Shown in pieces: positions 24,441 through 35,147 of a stretch of 64,000 nucleotides of DNA. Both the position numbers and the translations under genes were made by a program. Numbering within the stretch: the first letter of the stretch is position 1; every line of letters starts with the position of its first letter. Under the pieces are notes generated by a model. The model made no database searches. It had not been told where the DNA came from and worked only from the letters and a program-made list of their open reading frames with translations. Source of the DNA: Meconema thalassinum (Eukaryota > Arthropoda > Insecta > Orthoptera > Tettigoniidae); NCBI GenBank assembly GCA_946902985.2, contig OX336397.1, forward strand, positions 152,947,890 through 153,011,889, in the 5' to 3' direction.

Positions 24441-25508
24441 GAATTTCTTTGAATTTTTTGAATGTCTCGTGGAAATTCATTTCATTATGCTACAGTATAT
24501 TACGCAATAGATATAATAGTGCCCAAGTTCTTTATTTTCTTATAGGATTTATAAGATTAAAGTGTTTATTTTAATAGAAACCTTATTGTGTAATAGAAAG
24601 TTATTCAAAATTATTTTTGAAGTTACAAAAGTCATAATAGGCAACTACACTAGTACAGACATCACATTAACACAAGTTATAAGGCAATTGTACAGATGTC
24701 CAAGGAAAATTAAATGCATTTGTTGATTGAATGCGCATTGGAGCGAGCATTAGGAATGGCTTGGGGAACAGTAAGCAGGTAATTGTCCTACACAGTCCAA
24801 TTAGTTTAGGATTACGAATCTTGTTTCAGTGAGTTCTGTAACTCATAAATTTCTTACGTACTTTACAAATGTTCAATATGTGCACCCTTTGTTACTCGAC
24901 ACACATATACTCGACAGTCTGTTCCATTCCCACACATCCCCAACATTCCTATAGAGAAGGACCCTAAACGAGGCCGTGTTAGGGATAGGTGCCTAGGGAT
25001 AGTTCGTTATGAAATGAAAGGGAGTCTAGGAAACAACAATGTATTCAATGTATTCACCAAATAAAATGACAAATCAAGAGAATATATATAAAACCTAAAC
25101 TTAATGTGCCCGATTACATTTACATTTAGAAAAGGGGATTTAGAATTTAGTACATTATGAAGTTGCCAGGATACAATGATTAATCTTACACGTCGACCCC
25201 CAAAGGAAATATTTAGAACGACATTAAAGCAAGGCACAAAACTAAAACTACCATGAAAAAACAAACAAAACCTAAAACAAACTCCCCTTCCCTGGGCGCA
25301 CCTCAACACACATTCACACAAAACCCTAAGATCCCCTTCACAAGTAGCGCTGAATTACATAAATGAAAAGAACAACAAAAACTGAAGCCGAACAAGAACC
25401 ACAAAGCAGAACCTAACCCAACCAAACAAAACGAATCCCCCCCCCCCCCATCCCAAAATTTCGGTAGAAAGAGAAATGGAAATAAAGTCGCCCAAAATTT
25501 GGCAGAAA
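24441..25508. other. Left flank of the palindromic element, no gene recognised
   Basis: The two minus-strand open stretches (25,007-25,569) look like low-complexity artefacts rather than proteins. A poly-C run of 13 lies near 25,438-25,450. Together with 37,801-38,666 this should be the original, once contiguous, insertion site of the palindromic element. Confidence 0.45.
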
Positions 25509-25514
25509 GAGGCA
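25509..25514. repeat. Target site duplication GAGGCA (left)
   Basis: GAGGCA immediately precedes the terminal AGTAGTGG. The identical hexamer follows the other terminus at 37,795-37,800. Confidence 0.85.
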
Positions 25515-25967
25515 AGTAGTGGTTTTTGATCGGTTCCGCAGCCTCCTCCTCATCCTCCCCTCCTCCCAAGATGGCGGCCGTAGATAAACTTAACCTAGCG
25601 TGTGAACCAAAAAGGCTAGAGACTTGAACGAGGTGTCAAATTACTCGGGCTGACACCCCCTTTCCTCTAGTTAAATCATTTCAACCCAAAATGAAAGGAT
25701 GAATGCTTAATATGAAATTAAACTTTGTTCCACATGAAAATCATGCAGAGTCCCGAATGCCGCTATGATTTAACATGTTTGTTATTTGCTTTTACGCATG
25801 CCCACTAATAGTTTTTGTAAGAGGGCGGGCTTTTTAAAGATGGCGGCTGTAGTGTAACCTACCTAACCCAACCCACGAGTGGTGATCAAAAAGTATTCCA
25901 AGCGGCGCTTGTCGATTGGCAAACCAATAATCAATGAGGACATGTAAGGCCTCGAGGCGATAACCCC

Positions 25968-26190
25968 TTTTGATTGATCCCTGTTGATTTGTCCCTTTGG
26001 ACTGGTTCCTGTTGACGGGTCATTGCTGACGAGTCCCTTTGGACGGGAGAGGTCATTGTTGACAGGTCATTGTTAACGGGTCCTTGTTGACAAGTCCCTG
26101 TTGATGGGTTCCTGTTGGCAGGTCCTTTTTGACTAATCCCTTTAGACCGGTCCCTTTGGACTGGTCCCTATGGACTGGCCAATGGTCCCT
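25968..26190 (+). repeat. 14-bp minisatellite, left arm
   Basis: About 15 imperfect units of a 14-mer of the form gttgacgggtccct. The mirror copy is at 37,040-37,285 and a third block lies in the spacer. Confidence 0.85.
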
Positions 26191-26499
26191 AATGCTATGA
26201 TGAAATTAAACGTTGTTCCACATGAAACGCATGGGAATAGCCGATGGCTACTATGAATTAACATGTTTGTTTTTTGTTTTACGCATGCGCACTTGGTTTT
26301 TTTTGTAAGCGGGCGGGCTTTTGAATAATGATTTATAGATGAGTTATTTTATTAAAAATTACCAAAAGATCCTAAACTAATAGGTCATTAGCTTTTGAAT
26401 ATCTCATGAACCAACAGGGCTAGGGACTTGTGTGAGAGGTCGTTGGAATTGAGGTGACATTCTGTTTTTGAATGTATTATTTATTTTTGTCAAAAGGGC

Positions 26500-26935
26500 C
26501 TAACTGCACTTTTGTTAATATCTCGCTAACTAATAATCAGAGAGGGTCAAGTGAGCTGTCATGGGACTCAGGATGGTCAACCTTTTTCCGTGACCAAAGA
26601 ATTTACCCAAAAGATCCAAAACAGCAGGGTCTTTGACCTATGATTTTATAAACTAATAATCGGAGAGGGTCAAGTGAGGTGTCATAGGACTTAGAATGGT
26701 TAACCCTTTCCCATGACCAATGAATTTACCCCCAAAATCCAAAACAGCAAGGTCATTGACCTAAGATTTTATAAACTAATAATCGAATATCAACATGCGA
26801 GGTGTCATAGGACTTAGAATGGTCAACCCTTTCCCATGGCCAATGAATTTACCCTAAATACCCAATACATCAAGGGCATCGACCTGAGATTTTATAAACT
26901 AATAGTCGGATACGAACATGTGAGATGTTAACCAT
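26500..26935 (+). repeat. ~123-bp tandem repeat, left arm
   Basis: About four units marked by 'gattttataaactaatartc' starting at 26,642, 26,765 and 26,888 (period 123), with an earlier diverged unit. Mirrored at 36,295-36,745. Confidence 0.85.
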
Positions 26936-28071
26936 GCGTGATGAAACATAGCTAGATAGAGAAAGAATTAGTGTAGGCTACATGTATGATGACTGACAAG
27001 TCTTTTACCATTGAAACTTGTTTTCAGATCAAACTGCAGTATAGAGAGAGTATAGGTTGCAGGTATGGGTTAATAAATGACAAACGGTGTACACAAACTC
27101 TGATTTATCGATTCAAGAATTAAGAGTAGACTATCTTTAATTGATTGGTTAAAGAGGATAGCTAAAACACAAAAATGCTCAGTGGTTACCGGGACAAGAT
27201 GGTCGCTACACACAACAAGCTTTAAATACTTGGGGCTAATAATCTATACACACACACTCGCTTGTTTTAAACTAAACTGTGTTGCTGTCAGTGCTCAGAC
27301 AGTAGCCTGATGACAAAATGCATTGCTAACAGAAATATAATCATTTCCGGTTGCCTACTGTTACCAGCTATCCATATTGTGTTGGAGTGGTAAGCACTTT
27401 TAGCTCTTGTACTGGTGGTCTTAACTCGATTTCCAGGTCTGAGGCCTAAGGTAAATAGTATACTGCAGTTTTTTAATACTTTTTTTAATGCAGCGGTAGA
27501 TAGGTGTTATTTTGTAAAACAGTCTTACCTACCGTAGTAGCAGTAGTAGTAGTAGGCCTATACGTTTTTGGAAACAAACAGAAAGAGAATGCACTATTGC
27601 CATGGCCAAGCACTTCCATTAAGACGATTTCAAGAAAATTTTAATCAGCAAATGTGTGTTTTACAAAACTAAACTTTCAAAATGGACTAAATCATAAACG
27701 TGTCGTCAGTGATATGAAAAAAATAGGAAATCCATGATTCCATATCAACACAATTTAAAAACTTAAAACTGACATTTAAAACATGTAAATGGGAAATTGA
27801 CAAATGTGTAAGCAACAAAATGGAAAATTCCTGTTTCCATATCATGAAATCCAAAAACTTTAAACTGACATTTTCAAATTGAGTACATGGCAAATTGACA
27901 AATGGCAATATGTGAAATGTGAAAATGAAAAAAAAATGAACAAATGGCTATCATTATTTTAAAAAAACGTCGTGTTCTATCGTTAAAGTGTGATTCAAAC
28001 CACGTCTACTTATTTGGATCATCCGAGACTGAGTAGACCTGTTTTAGTCTTAATATACTTTTAAAATTTTA

Positions 28072-28146
28072 TGTTAATGCTGGAATTGAACTCAAGAGCT
28101 TTAGAGTGCCATTTAACTATGCTAACCGTTACGCCACAAAGACAAC
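28072..28146 (-). other. tRNA-like sequence, left arm
   Basis: On the minus strand it contains an A-box-like TGGCGTAACGG followed by TTAGC, and about 45 bases later a B-box-like AGTTCAATTCC. These are the spacing and wording of a tRNA's internal promoter. The acceptor arms do not pair convincingly, so it is a tRNA-derived relic rather than a gene. Its mirror is at 35,074-35,147. Confidence 0.5.
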
Positions 28147-28876
28147 TTTACACTACTCTTAATGAACAATAATAAGAAAAAGAATAATAAATGTTGAATT
28201 TTTTTTAAGGATGAACATGGTGACACAGTTTCTGTTTCACAGTCTGCTAGCCACTAGCCAGCAGCTGGGGTCTTAGAAAACGATACAGTTGACATTTTGT
28301 AATGAGATGTGACATGTTTCAAAGTACAGTATTATGGGTAATTGTTGTGTAAAAACTAATCCTGTACAAGGAGCGCAAGGGTTCGAACCCCTTAACTAAC
28401 ATTACTATTGCCTGAGCATGGCTTGACGACACTGTATTATTATGATACTCGGTACACAAACCATAGATAGAGTGTATTGTTTAAGATCACTTTCTTTCTG
28501 AACATAGGTGGAGACTGTTGATGGCTAACAATGGCATTAATATAGTAGGACGTGGGGATAGCATTAAGAAAAAACAGACAATACCCATACAATATTTTTA
28601 TTTATTTAATATAAGTACTTGTACCATAGTTACATTCAATGTACATTTCTTTTTTCTCTATTACTATTTAGTCCTTTTTGATTCTCTTGCATATGAAGGG
28701 TAGATAATCTTGTAGTTCAGCCCCTTAAAACAACAACAACACAATCTTTTGCATAGTCAGTGATGTTGATGACTCTTGAGATGTGGAAGATGGATTAAAC
28801 ATAACTTGTACAGCAGGGGTTAAATATTGCTCAATAAACACTGCACTATTTTGAGTAGCAACATTTTTTTCTTGTA

Positions 28877-29125
28877 CTAGCTTATTAGCATTGTCATGAT
28901 AATTTTTGTTGACACCAACAGAGCTTCATCTGGTACACCACATTGATGATCACTCACACTTAAAACCTTACCATTTCTACTTTTTAGATTGCCTCGATAT
29001 CTTTTTGAACTTTCTTTGGAACATCGCCAAAATATTATTCCTTTTACATTTTGACGATTATAGTTATAAGAGTAGCCTTTATAGAGTACACGTTGTTTAC
29101 CTTTGTTAGTTGCAGTAAGTTCCAT
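28877..29125 (-). CDS. FLYWCH-type zinc-finger ORF (outer copy), left arm
   Basis: An 82-codon ORF. Residues about 7-65 form a FLYWCH domain: a GKQRVLYKGYSYNYN start, the IIFWRCS core with the first cysteine, and SVSDHQC near the end. FLYWCH domains are zinc-binding modules that bind DNA or protein and occur in transposon proteins and insect chromatin factors. The second cysteine found in the inner copies (KQCRG) is Tyr here (KRYRG), so metal binding is doubtful. After the ORF, homology to the inner gene's C-terminal part continues in another frame (NSAVFIEQ versus DSALFVKK) down to about 28,740, where a short dispersed repeat interrupts it. It is therefore a truncated relic of a longer gene, and probably not functional. 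Confidence 0.65.
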   Translation of the reverse strand: MELTATNKGKQRVLYKGYSYNYNRQNVKGIIFWRCSKESSKRYRGNLKSRNGKVLSVSDHQCGVPDEALLVSTKIIMTMLIS

Positions 29126-29324
29126 AGTAGCAACTAACCTGTAAGTATGATTTGCTCACTACAAAGATAATAACTTTTCTGATAATAAAATCATTTAGCG
29201 TTGCCTTTTATATTTAATGTGTACAGTTTTAAGTGATAGCAAATGTGACAGCAAAATGGTAGCAGAGTGGTAGAAAATATTACATGTATTGTTAAGAAAT
29301 AGTTTAAGTGGTTATGTGGATCCA

Positions 29325-30056
29325 TTACATAATAATTTTGGCACGACGAAGCTCATTTTCTATATCCAATACTTCTTCCTCATATTCAGTATAACCAGCC
29401 TGATTATAGACATGCAGTTGCTGAAGCCACCGGATCAGCTTACTTCGATTGTTCCAGTAGACAAATTTAACAAATGATTTTTTTTGGTGTAAACAAAGCA
29501 TTACCATTATCATTATTATTATTACCATCATATTCATCATCATCATCATAACCATTATCATTATCATCATCATCATCATTATAGTCCTCATCACTATTTC
29601 TATATAGTCCTTTTTGATCCTTTTGCAATACCACATTTTGCACAGCCTGTGTTGCCTTTGATAATATTGGGATTTTTCCAGACATTGACAACTGTCCTAA
29701 CACGACTTTCTGAGGAGATGATAAATGTTTTTTAACAAACAATGCACTATCGTGAGCTGCAATATCTTTTTCTGGGGCTAGTGTCTTAGAATTTCGAAGA
29801 GTTTTTTTAAACAGCACGATGTTTTATCTGGCACACTACATTGATGATCACTCACACTTAAGACATCAGTATTTTTACTTTTTAGCTCACCTCGACACTG
29901 TTTTGAACGATGCTTTGAACAACGCCAAATAACAGTTCCATTTTTATTGGTTCGTTTTACAATATATGTATATCCTTTATAGAATGCATATGGCTTACCA
30001 TAGCTATTTGTTGATACTTCCATGTCAATTGTCAAGCATGAACTAATCTCTAGCAA
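29325..30056 (-). pseudogene. FLYWCH gene with acidic C-terminal tail (inner copy A), left arm
   Basis: The FLYWCH domain lies at 29,830-30,020 (GKPYAFYKGYTY, VIWRCSKHRSKQCRG, SVSDHQC), with a start at 30,056 or the internal Met of MEVSTNS. The rest of the protein continues in a second frame at 29,467-29,817 (EKDIAAHDSALFVKK, then a D/N-rich acidic run from a (tca)n tract). A third frame ends at 29,325 with HVYNQAGYTEYEEE and NELRRAKIIM, a probable short helix. One base is missing after the FLYWCH domain relative to the two sister copies. An A-run near 29,475-29,482 causes the second shift. The intact form would be about 235-240 residues. Both DNA-binding finger and acidic tail suggest a regulatory or DNA-tethering role; this is inference. 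Confidence 0.72.
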
Positions 30057-30081
30057 AGTTCACTCGATAATATAAATATTA

Positions 30082-30485
30082 GTTTAAAGTGAGAGGAAAA
30101 GTGGGTGCAAAAGTGGGTGCAAGAGTGGATGCAAGAATTGGTGCTAAAGTAGGTGAAAAAGTGGGTACAAAAGAGGGTGCAAAAGTTAGTGTAAAAGTGG
30201 GTGCAAAAGTGGGTGTAAGAGTGGATCCAAGAATGGGTACAAAAGTGGGTGCTAAAGTGGGTGCAAAAGTGAGTGCAAACATGGGTGCAAAATTGGGCGC
30301 AAAAGTGAGTGCAAAAGTCAGTGTAAAAGTGAGTGCAATAGTGGGTGCAAAAGTGTGTGCAAAGGTGGGTGCTAAAGTGGGTGCAAAAGTCACTGTAAAA
30401 GGGAGTGCAAAAGTGGGTGCAAAAGTGGGTGCAAATGTGAGTGCAAAAGTGGATGTAAATGTGGGTGCAAAAGTGGGTGCCGTTT
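30082..30485 (+). repeat. 12-bp minisatellite upstream of FLYWCH copy A, left arm
   Basis: About 33 units of AAAGTGGGTGCA with mutations. Because 12 is a multiple of 3, every frame is open (CTHF, APTF and HPLL repeats on the minus strand, VGAK on the plus strand), so the apparent ORFs are artefacts. The mirror array is at 32,740-33,132. Confidence 0.95.
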
Positions 30486-30489
30486 ATAG

Positions 30490-30700
30490 TAGGCATGAAT
30501 TTTACTTGAATGTGATTTAAGTAAATCTAATTTCTAAACCCTAGTAGTGAATAGTCAGTTGGTATTGATCTATGCAAGCGTAAACATGTCACATACACTG
30601 GTGATGGATACTCAAGGCTTTAAGGTCAACGAAAACAAGTATATATTTAAAGAAGTGGGTATTATTGATTGCACAACACGCGGGTTACCATATCTTTTTT
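30490..30700 (-). repeat. ~210-bp segment duplicated upstream of FLYWCH units
   Basis: It matches 31,130-31,345 (and mirror copies at 31,870-32,105 and 32,530-32,740). In each case it lies just outside a 12-bp minisatellite that precedes a FLYWCH ORF, so it may include that gene's promoter. Landmarks: 'cctactataaac', 'tatgcaagcgtaaaca', 'gatactcaaggctt'. Confidence 0.8.
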
Positions 30701-30711
30701 CGGACTAGTGT

Positions 30712-30960
30712 TTTAACATTTGAAGAGTTATTTTAAACAGCAACGATGTTTTATCTGTTATACTACATTGATGATTACTCACACTTAAGACCTCACTATT
30801 TTTACTTTTTACCTCACATTGACACTGTTTTGAACGATGTTTTGAACAACGCCAAATAACAGTTCCATTTTTATTGGTTCGTTTTACAATATACGTATAA
30901 CCTTTATAGTATGCATATGGCTTACCATAACTGTTCGTTGATACTTCCATATCAATTGTC
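30712..30960 (-). pseudogene. Truncated FLYWCH ORF (inner copy B), left arm
   Basis: The FLYWCH domain is nearly identical to copy A (GKPYAYYKGYTYIVK, VIWRCSKHRSKQCQCE) and begins at the Met of MEVSTNS (about 30,950). It stops shortly after DKTSLLFK at a TAG. Downstream, the acidic and C-terminal parts are missing; instead the sequence passes into the duplicated ~210-bp segment. A domain-only protein of about 80 residues could still be made. It looks like the truncated product of a tandem duplication inside the arm. Confidence 0.68.
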
Positions 30961-31009
30961 AAGCATGAAATAATCTCCAATAAATTTCGCTCGATAATAG
31001 AGATAATAG

Positions 31010-31130
31010 TTTGAAGTGGGTGCAAAAGTGGGTGTAAAAGTGGATGCAAAAGTGGGTGCAAAAGTGAGTGTAAAAGTGGGTGCAAAAGTGAGTGCAAAAG
31101 TGGATGTAAAATTGAGTGAAAAAGTGGGTG
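31010..31130 (+). repeat. 12-bp minisatellite upstream of FLYWCH copy B, left arm
   Basis: About ten AAAGTGGGTGCA-type units. Mirrored at 32,092-32,215. Confidence 0.93.
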
Positions 31131-31352
31131 CAGTTTATAGTAGGCACTATTTTTACTAGAATGTGATTTGAGTAAATGTAATTTTTAAACCCAAGTAGTG
31201 AGTAGTCAGTTGGTTTAGATCTATGCAAGCGTAAACATATCACATACACTGATGATGGATACTCAAGGCTTTATGGTCAACAAAAACAAGTATATAGTTA
31301 AAGAGTTGGCTATTATTGATTACACAACACTGAATCTATTTTTTAAATGTTG

Positions 31353-31868
31353 CCCCTTTGGACTTGTCGCTGTTGACTAGCCCCTTTGGACGGGTCCTTT
31401 TTGAAGGCAGTCATTTTTGACGGGCCCCTGCTGACGGGTCACTGTGGACGGATCCCAGTGGACGGGTCCCTGTTGACAGGTCCTTTTGACTAATCCCTTT
31501 GGACTGGTCCCTTTGGACTGATCCCTATGGGTTGGCCCATCCATTTATCCAAATAATGTCAAAAGGTGCAAAGGGCAAATCAACAGGGATCAGTCAAAAG
31601 GGGTTATCGCCTCAAGGTCTGTCATACCCCTCTTTGATTATTGGTATGCCTATCGACAAGCGCCGCTTGGAATACTTTTTAATTATCCCACCCGTCGTGG
31701 GTAGGGTTGGGTTAGGTTAGGTAACACTACAGCCGCCATCTTTAAAAAGGCCGTGGGAACATAGGTGTTTAACAGCAGTCTTCGGCAAAAAGCCCAACAA
31801 TACTTCATACAATGCCCTAGTCTTATTGGTTCGCGATATATTAACAAAAGTGCACTTAGGCCCTTTGT
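31353..31868. other. Spacer at the centre of the palindrome
   Basis: About 516 bp that is not palindromic with itself but is a patchwork of arm sequence. 31,354-31,530 is a third block of the 14-bp minisatellite. 31,620-31,745 repeats the region at 37,310-37,435 (cgacaagcgccgcttggaat ... cagccgccatctttaaaaag) in the same orientation. 31,820-31,868 repeats part of 36,690-36,735 ('atattaacaaaagtgca.ttaggccc'). It looks like the scar of the event that joined two half-elements. Confidence 0.7.
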
Positions 31869-32091
31869 CAACATTTCAAAAATAGATTCAGTGTTGTGCA
31901 ATCAATAATAGCCACCTCTTTAACTATATACTTGTTTTTGTTGACCATAAAGCCTTGAGTATCCATCATCAGTGTATGTGATATGTTTACGCTTGCATAG
32001 ATCAAAACCAACTGACAACTCACTACTTGGGTTTAGAAATTACATTTACTCAAATCACATTCTAGTAAAAATCGTGCCTACTATAAACTGC

Positions 32092-32215
32092 ACCCACTTT
32101 TGCACCCACTTTTACATCCACTTTTGCACTCACTTTTGCACTCACATTTACACCCACATTTGCACCCACTTTTGCACCCACTCTTACACCCACTTTTCCA
32201 CCCACTTTAAACTAT
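32092..32215 (-). repeat. 12-bp minisatellite upstream of FLYWCH copy B, right arm
   Basis: Mirror of 31,010-31,130: tandem CACCCACTTTTG units. Confidence 0.93.
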
Positions 32216-32270
32216 TATTTCTATTATCGAGCGAAATTTATTGGAGATTATCTCATACTTGACAATTGAT

Positions 32271-32515
32271 ATGGAATTATCAAAGAATAGTTATGGTAAG
32301 CCATAAGCATATTATAAAGGTTATACGTATATTGTAAAACGAACCAATAAAAAAGGAACTGTTATTTGGCGTTGTTCTAAAACAACGTTCAAAACAGTGA
32401 AAAGCGAGCTAAAAAGTAAAAATAGTGAGGTCTTAAGTGTGAGTGATGATCAATGTAGTGTAACAGATAAAACATCGTTGCTGTTTAAAATAACTCTTCG
32501 AATTTTAAAACACTA
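32271..32515 (+). pseudogene. FLYWCH ORF copy B, right arm, broken
   Basis: It aligns with 30,712-30,960. It carries a stop (TAA for the Tyr/Met position after GKP, about 32,304) and an altered zinc region: SKTTFKTVKSE stands where sister copies have SKHRSKQCRGE. The second Cys is therefore lost through a small rearrangement. It ends at the same TAG (32,513-32,515). It cannot make a functional domain. The left-arm copy B retains the domain, so the two arms have decayed separately. Confidence 0.7.
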
Positions 32516-32739
32516 GTCCGAAAAAAGATATGGTAACCCGCGTGTTGTGCAATCAATAATAGCCACCTCCTTAAATATATACTTGTTTTCGTTGACCTTA
32601 AAGCCTTGAGTATCCATCACCATTGTAGGTGACATGTTTACGCTTGCATAGATCAAAACCAACTGATTATTCACTACCTGGGTTTATAAATTACATTTAC
32701 TCAAATCAAATTCTAATAAAATTCATGCCTACTATAAAC

Positions 32740-33132
32740 GGCACCCACTTTTGCACCCACATTTACATCCACTTTTGCACTCACTCTTTTCTCACTTTTG
32801 CACCCACTTTTGCACCCACTTTTACACCCACTTTTGCACTCCCTTTTACACTGACTTTTGCACCCACTTTTGCACCCACCTTTGCACTCACTTTAGCACC
32901 CACTTTTGCACTCACTTTTACACTGACTTTTCACTCACTTTCCCACCCACTTTTGCACCCTCTTTTGCACCCACTTTTGCACTCAATTTGCACCCACGTT
33001 TGCACCAACTTTTGCACCCGTTCTTGCATCCATTCTTGCACCCACTTTTGCTCCCACTTTTACACTGACTTTTGCACCCTCTTTTGCACCCATTCTTGCA
33101 CCCACTTTTGCACCCACTTTTCCTCTCACTTT
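32740..33132 (-). repeat. 12-bp minisatellite upstream of FLYWCH copy A, right arm
   Basis: Mirror of 30,082-30,485: about 32 units, with different internal indels. Confidence 0.95.
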
Positions 33133-33161
33133 AAACTATTATTTATATTATCGAGTGAACT

Positions 33162-33896
33162 TTGCTAGATATTAGTTCATGCTTGACAATTGACATGGAA
33201 GTATCAACAAATAGCTATGGTAAGCCATATACATTCTATAAAGGATATACATATATTGTAAAACGAACCAATAAAAATGGAACTGTTATTTGGCATTGTT
33301 CAAAACATCGTTCAAAACAGTGTCGAGGTGAGCTAAAAAGTAAAAATAGTGAGGTCTTAAGTGTGAGTGATCATCAATGTAGTGTACCAGATAAAACATC
33401 GTTGCTGTTTAAATAAAACTCTTGAAAATGCTAAGACACTAATCCCAGAAAAAGATATTGCAGCTCACGATAGTGCATTGTTTGTTAAAAAACATTTATC
33501 ATCTCCTCAGAAAGTCGTGTTGGGACAGTTGTCAATGTCTGAAAAACTCCCAACATTATCAAAGGCAACACAGACTGTGCAAAATGTGGTATTGCAAAAG
33601 GATCAAAAAGGACTATATTGTAATAGTGATGAGGATTATAATGATGATGATGATAATGATAATGGTTATGATGATGATGATGATGATGATGATGATAATA
33701 ATAATAATAATGATAACGGCAATGCTTTGTTTACACCAAAAAATCATTTGTTAAATTTGTCCACTGGAACAATCGAAGTAAGCTAATCCGGCTGCTTCAG
33801 CAACTGCATGTCTATAAACAGGCTGGTTATACTGAATATGAGGAAGAACTATTGGATATAGAAAATGAGCTTCGTCGTGCCAAAATTATTATGTAA
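33162..33896 (+). pseudogene. FLYWCH gene with acidic C-terminal tail (inner copy A), right arm
   Basis: Right-arm partner of 29,325-30,056. The first frame (33,162-33,416) holds the FLYWCH domain: GKPYTFYKGYTY, VIWHCSKHRSKQCRG (Arg to His beside the first Cys), SVSDHQC. An extra T after LLFK creates TAA and a frameshift. The next frame (33,367-33,786) carries EKDIAAHDSALFVKK, the (gat)n acidic tract and GNALFTPK. A final frame ends YTEYEEELLDIENELRRAKI at the TAA at 33,894. The lesion after LLFK differs from the one in the left arm: an insertion here, a deletion there. The parental gene was therefore intact when the palindrome formed. Confidence 0.74.
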
Positions 33897-34095
33897 TGGA
33901 TCCACATAACTGCTTAAACTATTTCTTAACAATACATGTAATACTTTCTACCACTCTGCTACCATTTTGCTGTCACTTTTGCTATTACTTCAAACTGTAC
34001 ATATTAAATATAAAAGCCAACGCTAAATGATTTTATTATCAGAACAGTTATAACCTTTGTAGTGAGCAAATCATACTAACAGGTTAGTTGCTACT

Positions 34096-34386
34096 ATGGA
34101 ACATACTACAACTAACAAAGGTAAACAACGTGTACTCTATAAAGGCTACTCTTATAACTATAATCGTCATAATGTAAAAGGAATAATATTTTGGCGATGC
34201 TCAAAAGAGAGGTCAGAAAGATATCGAGGCAATCTAATAATTAAAAATGGTAAGGTTTTAAGTGTGAGTGTTCATCAATGTGGTGTACCAGATGAAACAC
34301 TGTTGGTGTCAACAACAAATAATCATGACCATGCTAAAAAGCTAGTACAAGAAAAAATGTCGCTACTCAAAATAGTGCAGTGTTAA
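34096..34386 (+). CDS. FLYWCH-type zinc-finger ORF (outer copy), right arm
   Basis: A 96-codon ORF mirrored by 28,877-29,125: GKQRVLYKGYSYNYN, IIFWRCSKERSERYRG (second Cys replaced by Tyr, as in the left copy), then SVSVHQCGVPDE. Because both arms share the Cys-to-Tyr change, it predates palindrome formation. The ORF runs on a little further than its left partner (ending LLKIVQC). Homology to the inner gene's tail persists in other frames to about 34,560 and is split by the 'gttgttttaagggtcag' dispersed repeat at 34,483-34,530. It is probably a relic. Confidence 0.62.
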   Translation: MEHTTTNKGKQRVLYKGYSYNYNRHNVKGIIFWRCSKERSERYRGNLIIKNGKVLSVSVHQCGVPDETLLVSTTNNHDHAKKLVQEKMSLLKIVQC

Positions 34387-35073
34387 TTGAGCAACATTTA
34401 ACCCCTGCTGTAAAAGTTATTTTTAATCCATCTTCCACATCTCAAGAGTCATCAACATCACAGACTATGCAAAAGGTTGTGTTGTTGTTGTTTTAAGGGT
34501 CAGAACTACAAGGTTATCTACCCTTCATATGCAAGAGAATCAAAAAGGACTAAATAGTAATAGAGAAAAAAGAAATGTATTTTGAATGTAACTATTGTAC
34601 AAGTATTTACATTAAATAAATAAAAATATTGTATGGGTATTGTCTGTTTTTTCTTAATTGCTATCCCCACGTCCTACTATATTAATGCCATTGTTAACCA
34701 TCAACAGTCACCACCTATGTTCAGAAAGAAAGTGATCTTAAACAATACACTCTATCTATGGTTTGTGTACCGAGTATCATAATGATACAGTGTCGTCAAG
34801 CCATGTTCAGGCAATAGTATTGTTAGTTAAGGGGTTCGAAACATTGCTTCCTTGTACATAATTAGTTTTTACTCAACAGCAACCCATAATACTGCACTTT
34901 GAAACACGTCACATATCATTACAAAATGCCAACTGTATAGTTTTCTAAGACCCCAGCTGCTGGCTAGTGGCTAGCAGACTGTGCAACAGATACAGTGTCA
35001 CCATGTTCATCCTTTAAAAAATTCAACATTTATTATTCTTTTTCTTATTATTGTTCATTAAGAGTAGTGTAAA

Positions 35074-35147
35074 GTTGTCTTTGTGGCGTAACGGTTAGCA
35101 TAGTTAAATGGCACTCTAAAGCACTTGAGTTCAATTCCAGCATTAAC
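35074..35147 (+). other. tRNA-like sequence, right arm
   Basis: Mirror of 28,072-28,146, with one substitution in the stretch between the boxes (gcacttg versus gctcttg). A-box TGGCGTAACGG at about 35,083; B-box AGTTCAATTCC at about 35,128. Confidence 0.5.

Larger units (their letters stand above)
25515..31352 (+). repeat. Left arm of the giant inverted repeat (~5.84 kb)
   Basis: It pairs with 31,869-37,794. Inner edge: 'tgaatctattttttaaatgt' (31,331-31,350) opposite 'acatttcaaaaatagattca' (31,871-31,890). In this arm the genes read on the minus strand, that is, from centre to end. Confidence 0.88.

Noticed and set aside
25007..25569. Minus-strand Phe/Cys-rich ORFs next to the palindrome
   Set aside because: Low-complexity translation of A/C-rich DNA with no domain; in-frame length is expected from composition.
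29325..29636. Met-rich ORF (MMMMMIMIMV...)
   Set aside because: Frame-shifted reading of the (tca)n tract that encodes the acidic run of the FLYWCH gene; only its C-terminal 45 or so residues are in the true frame.
30050..33168. Long Cys-Thr-His-Phe / Ala-Pro-Thr-Phe repeat ORFs
   Set aside because: They arise because a 12-bp minisatellite is open in all frames; every frame and both strands give similar ORFs, so there is no evidence for translation.
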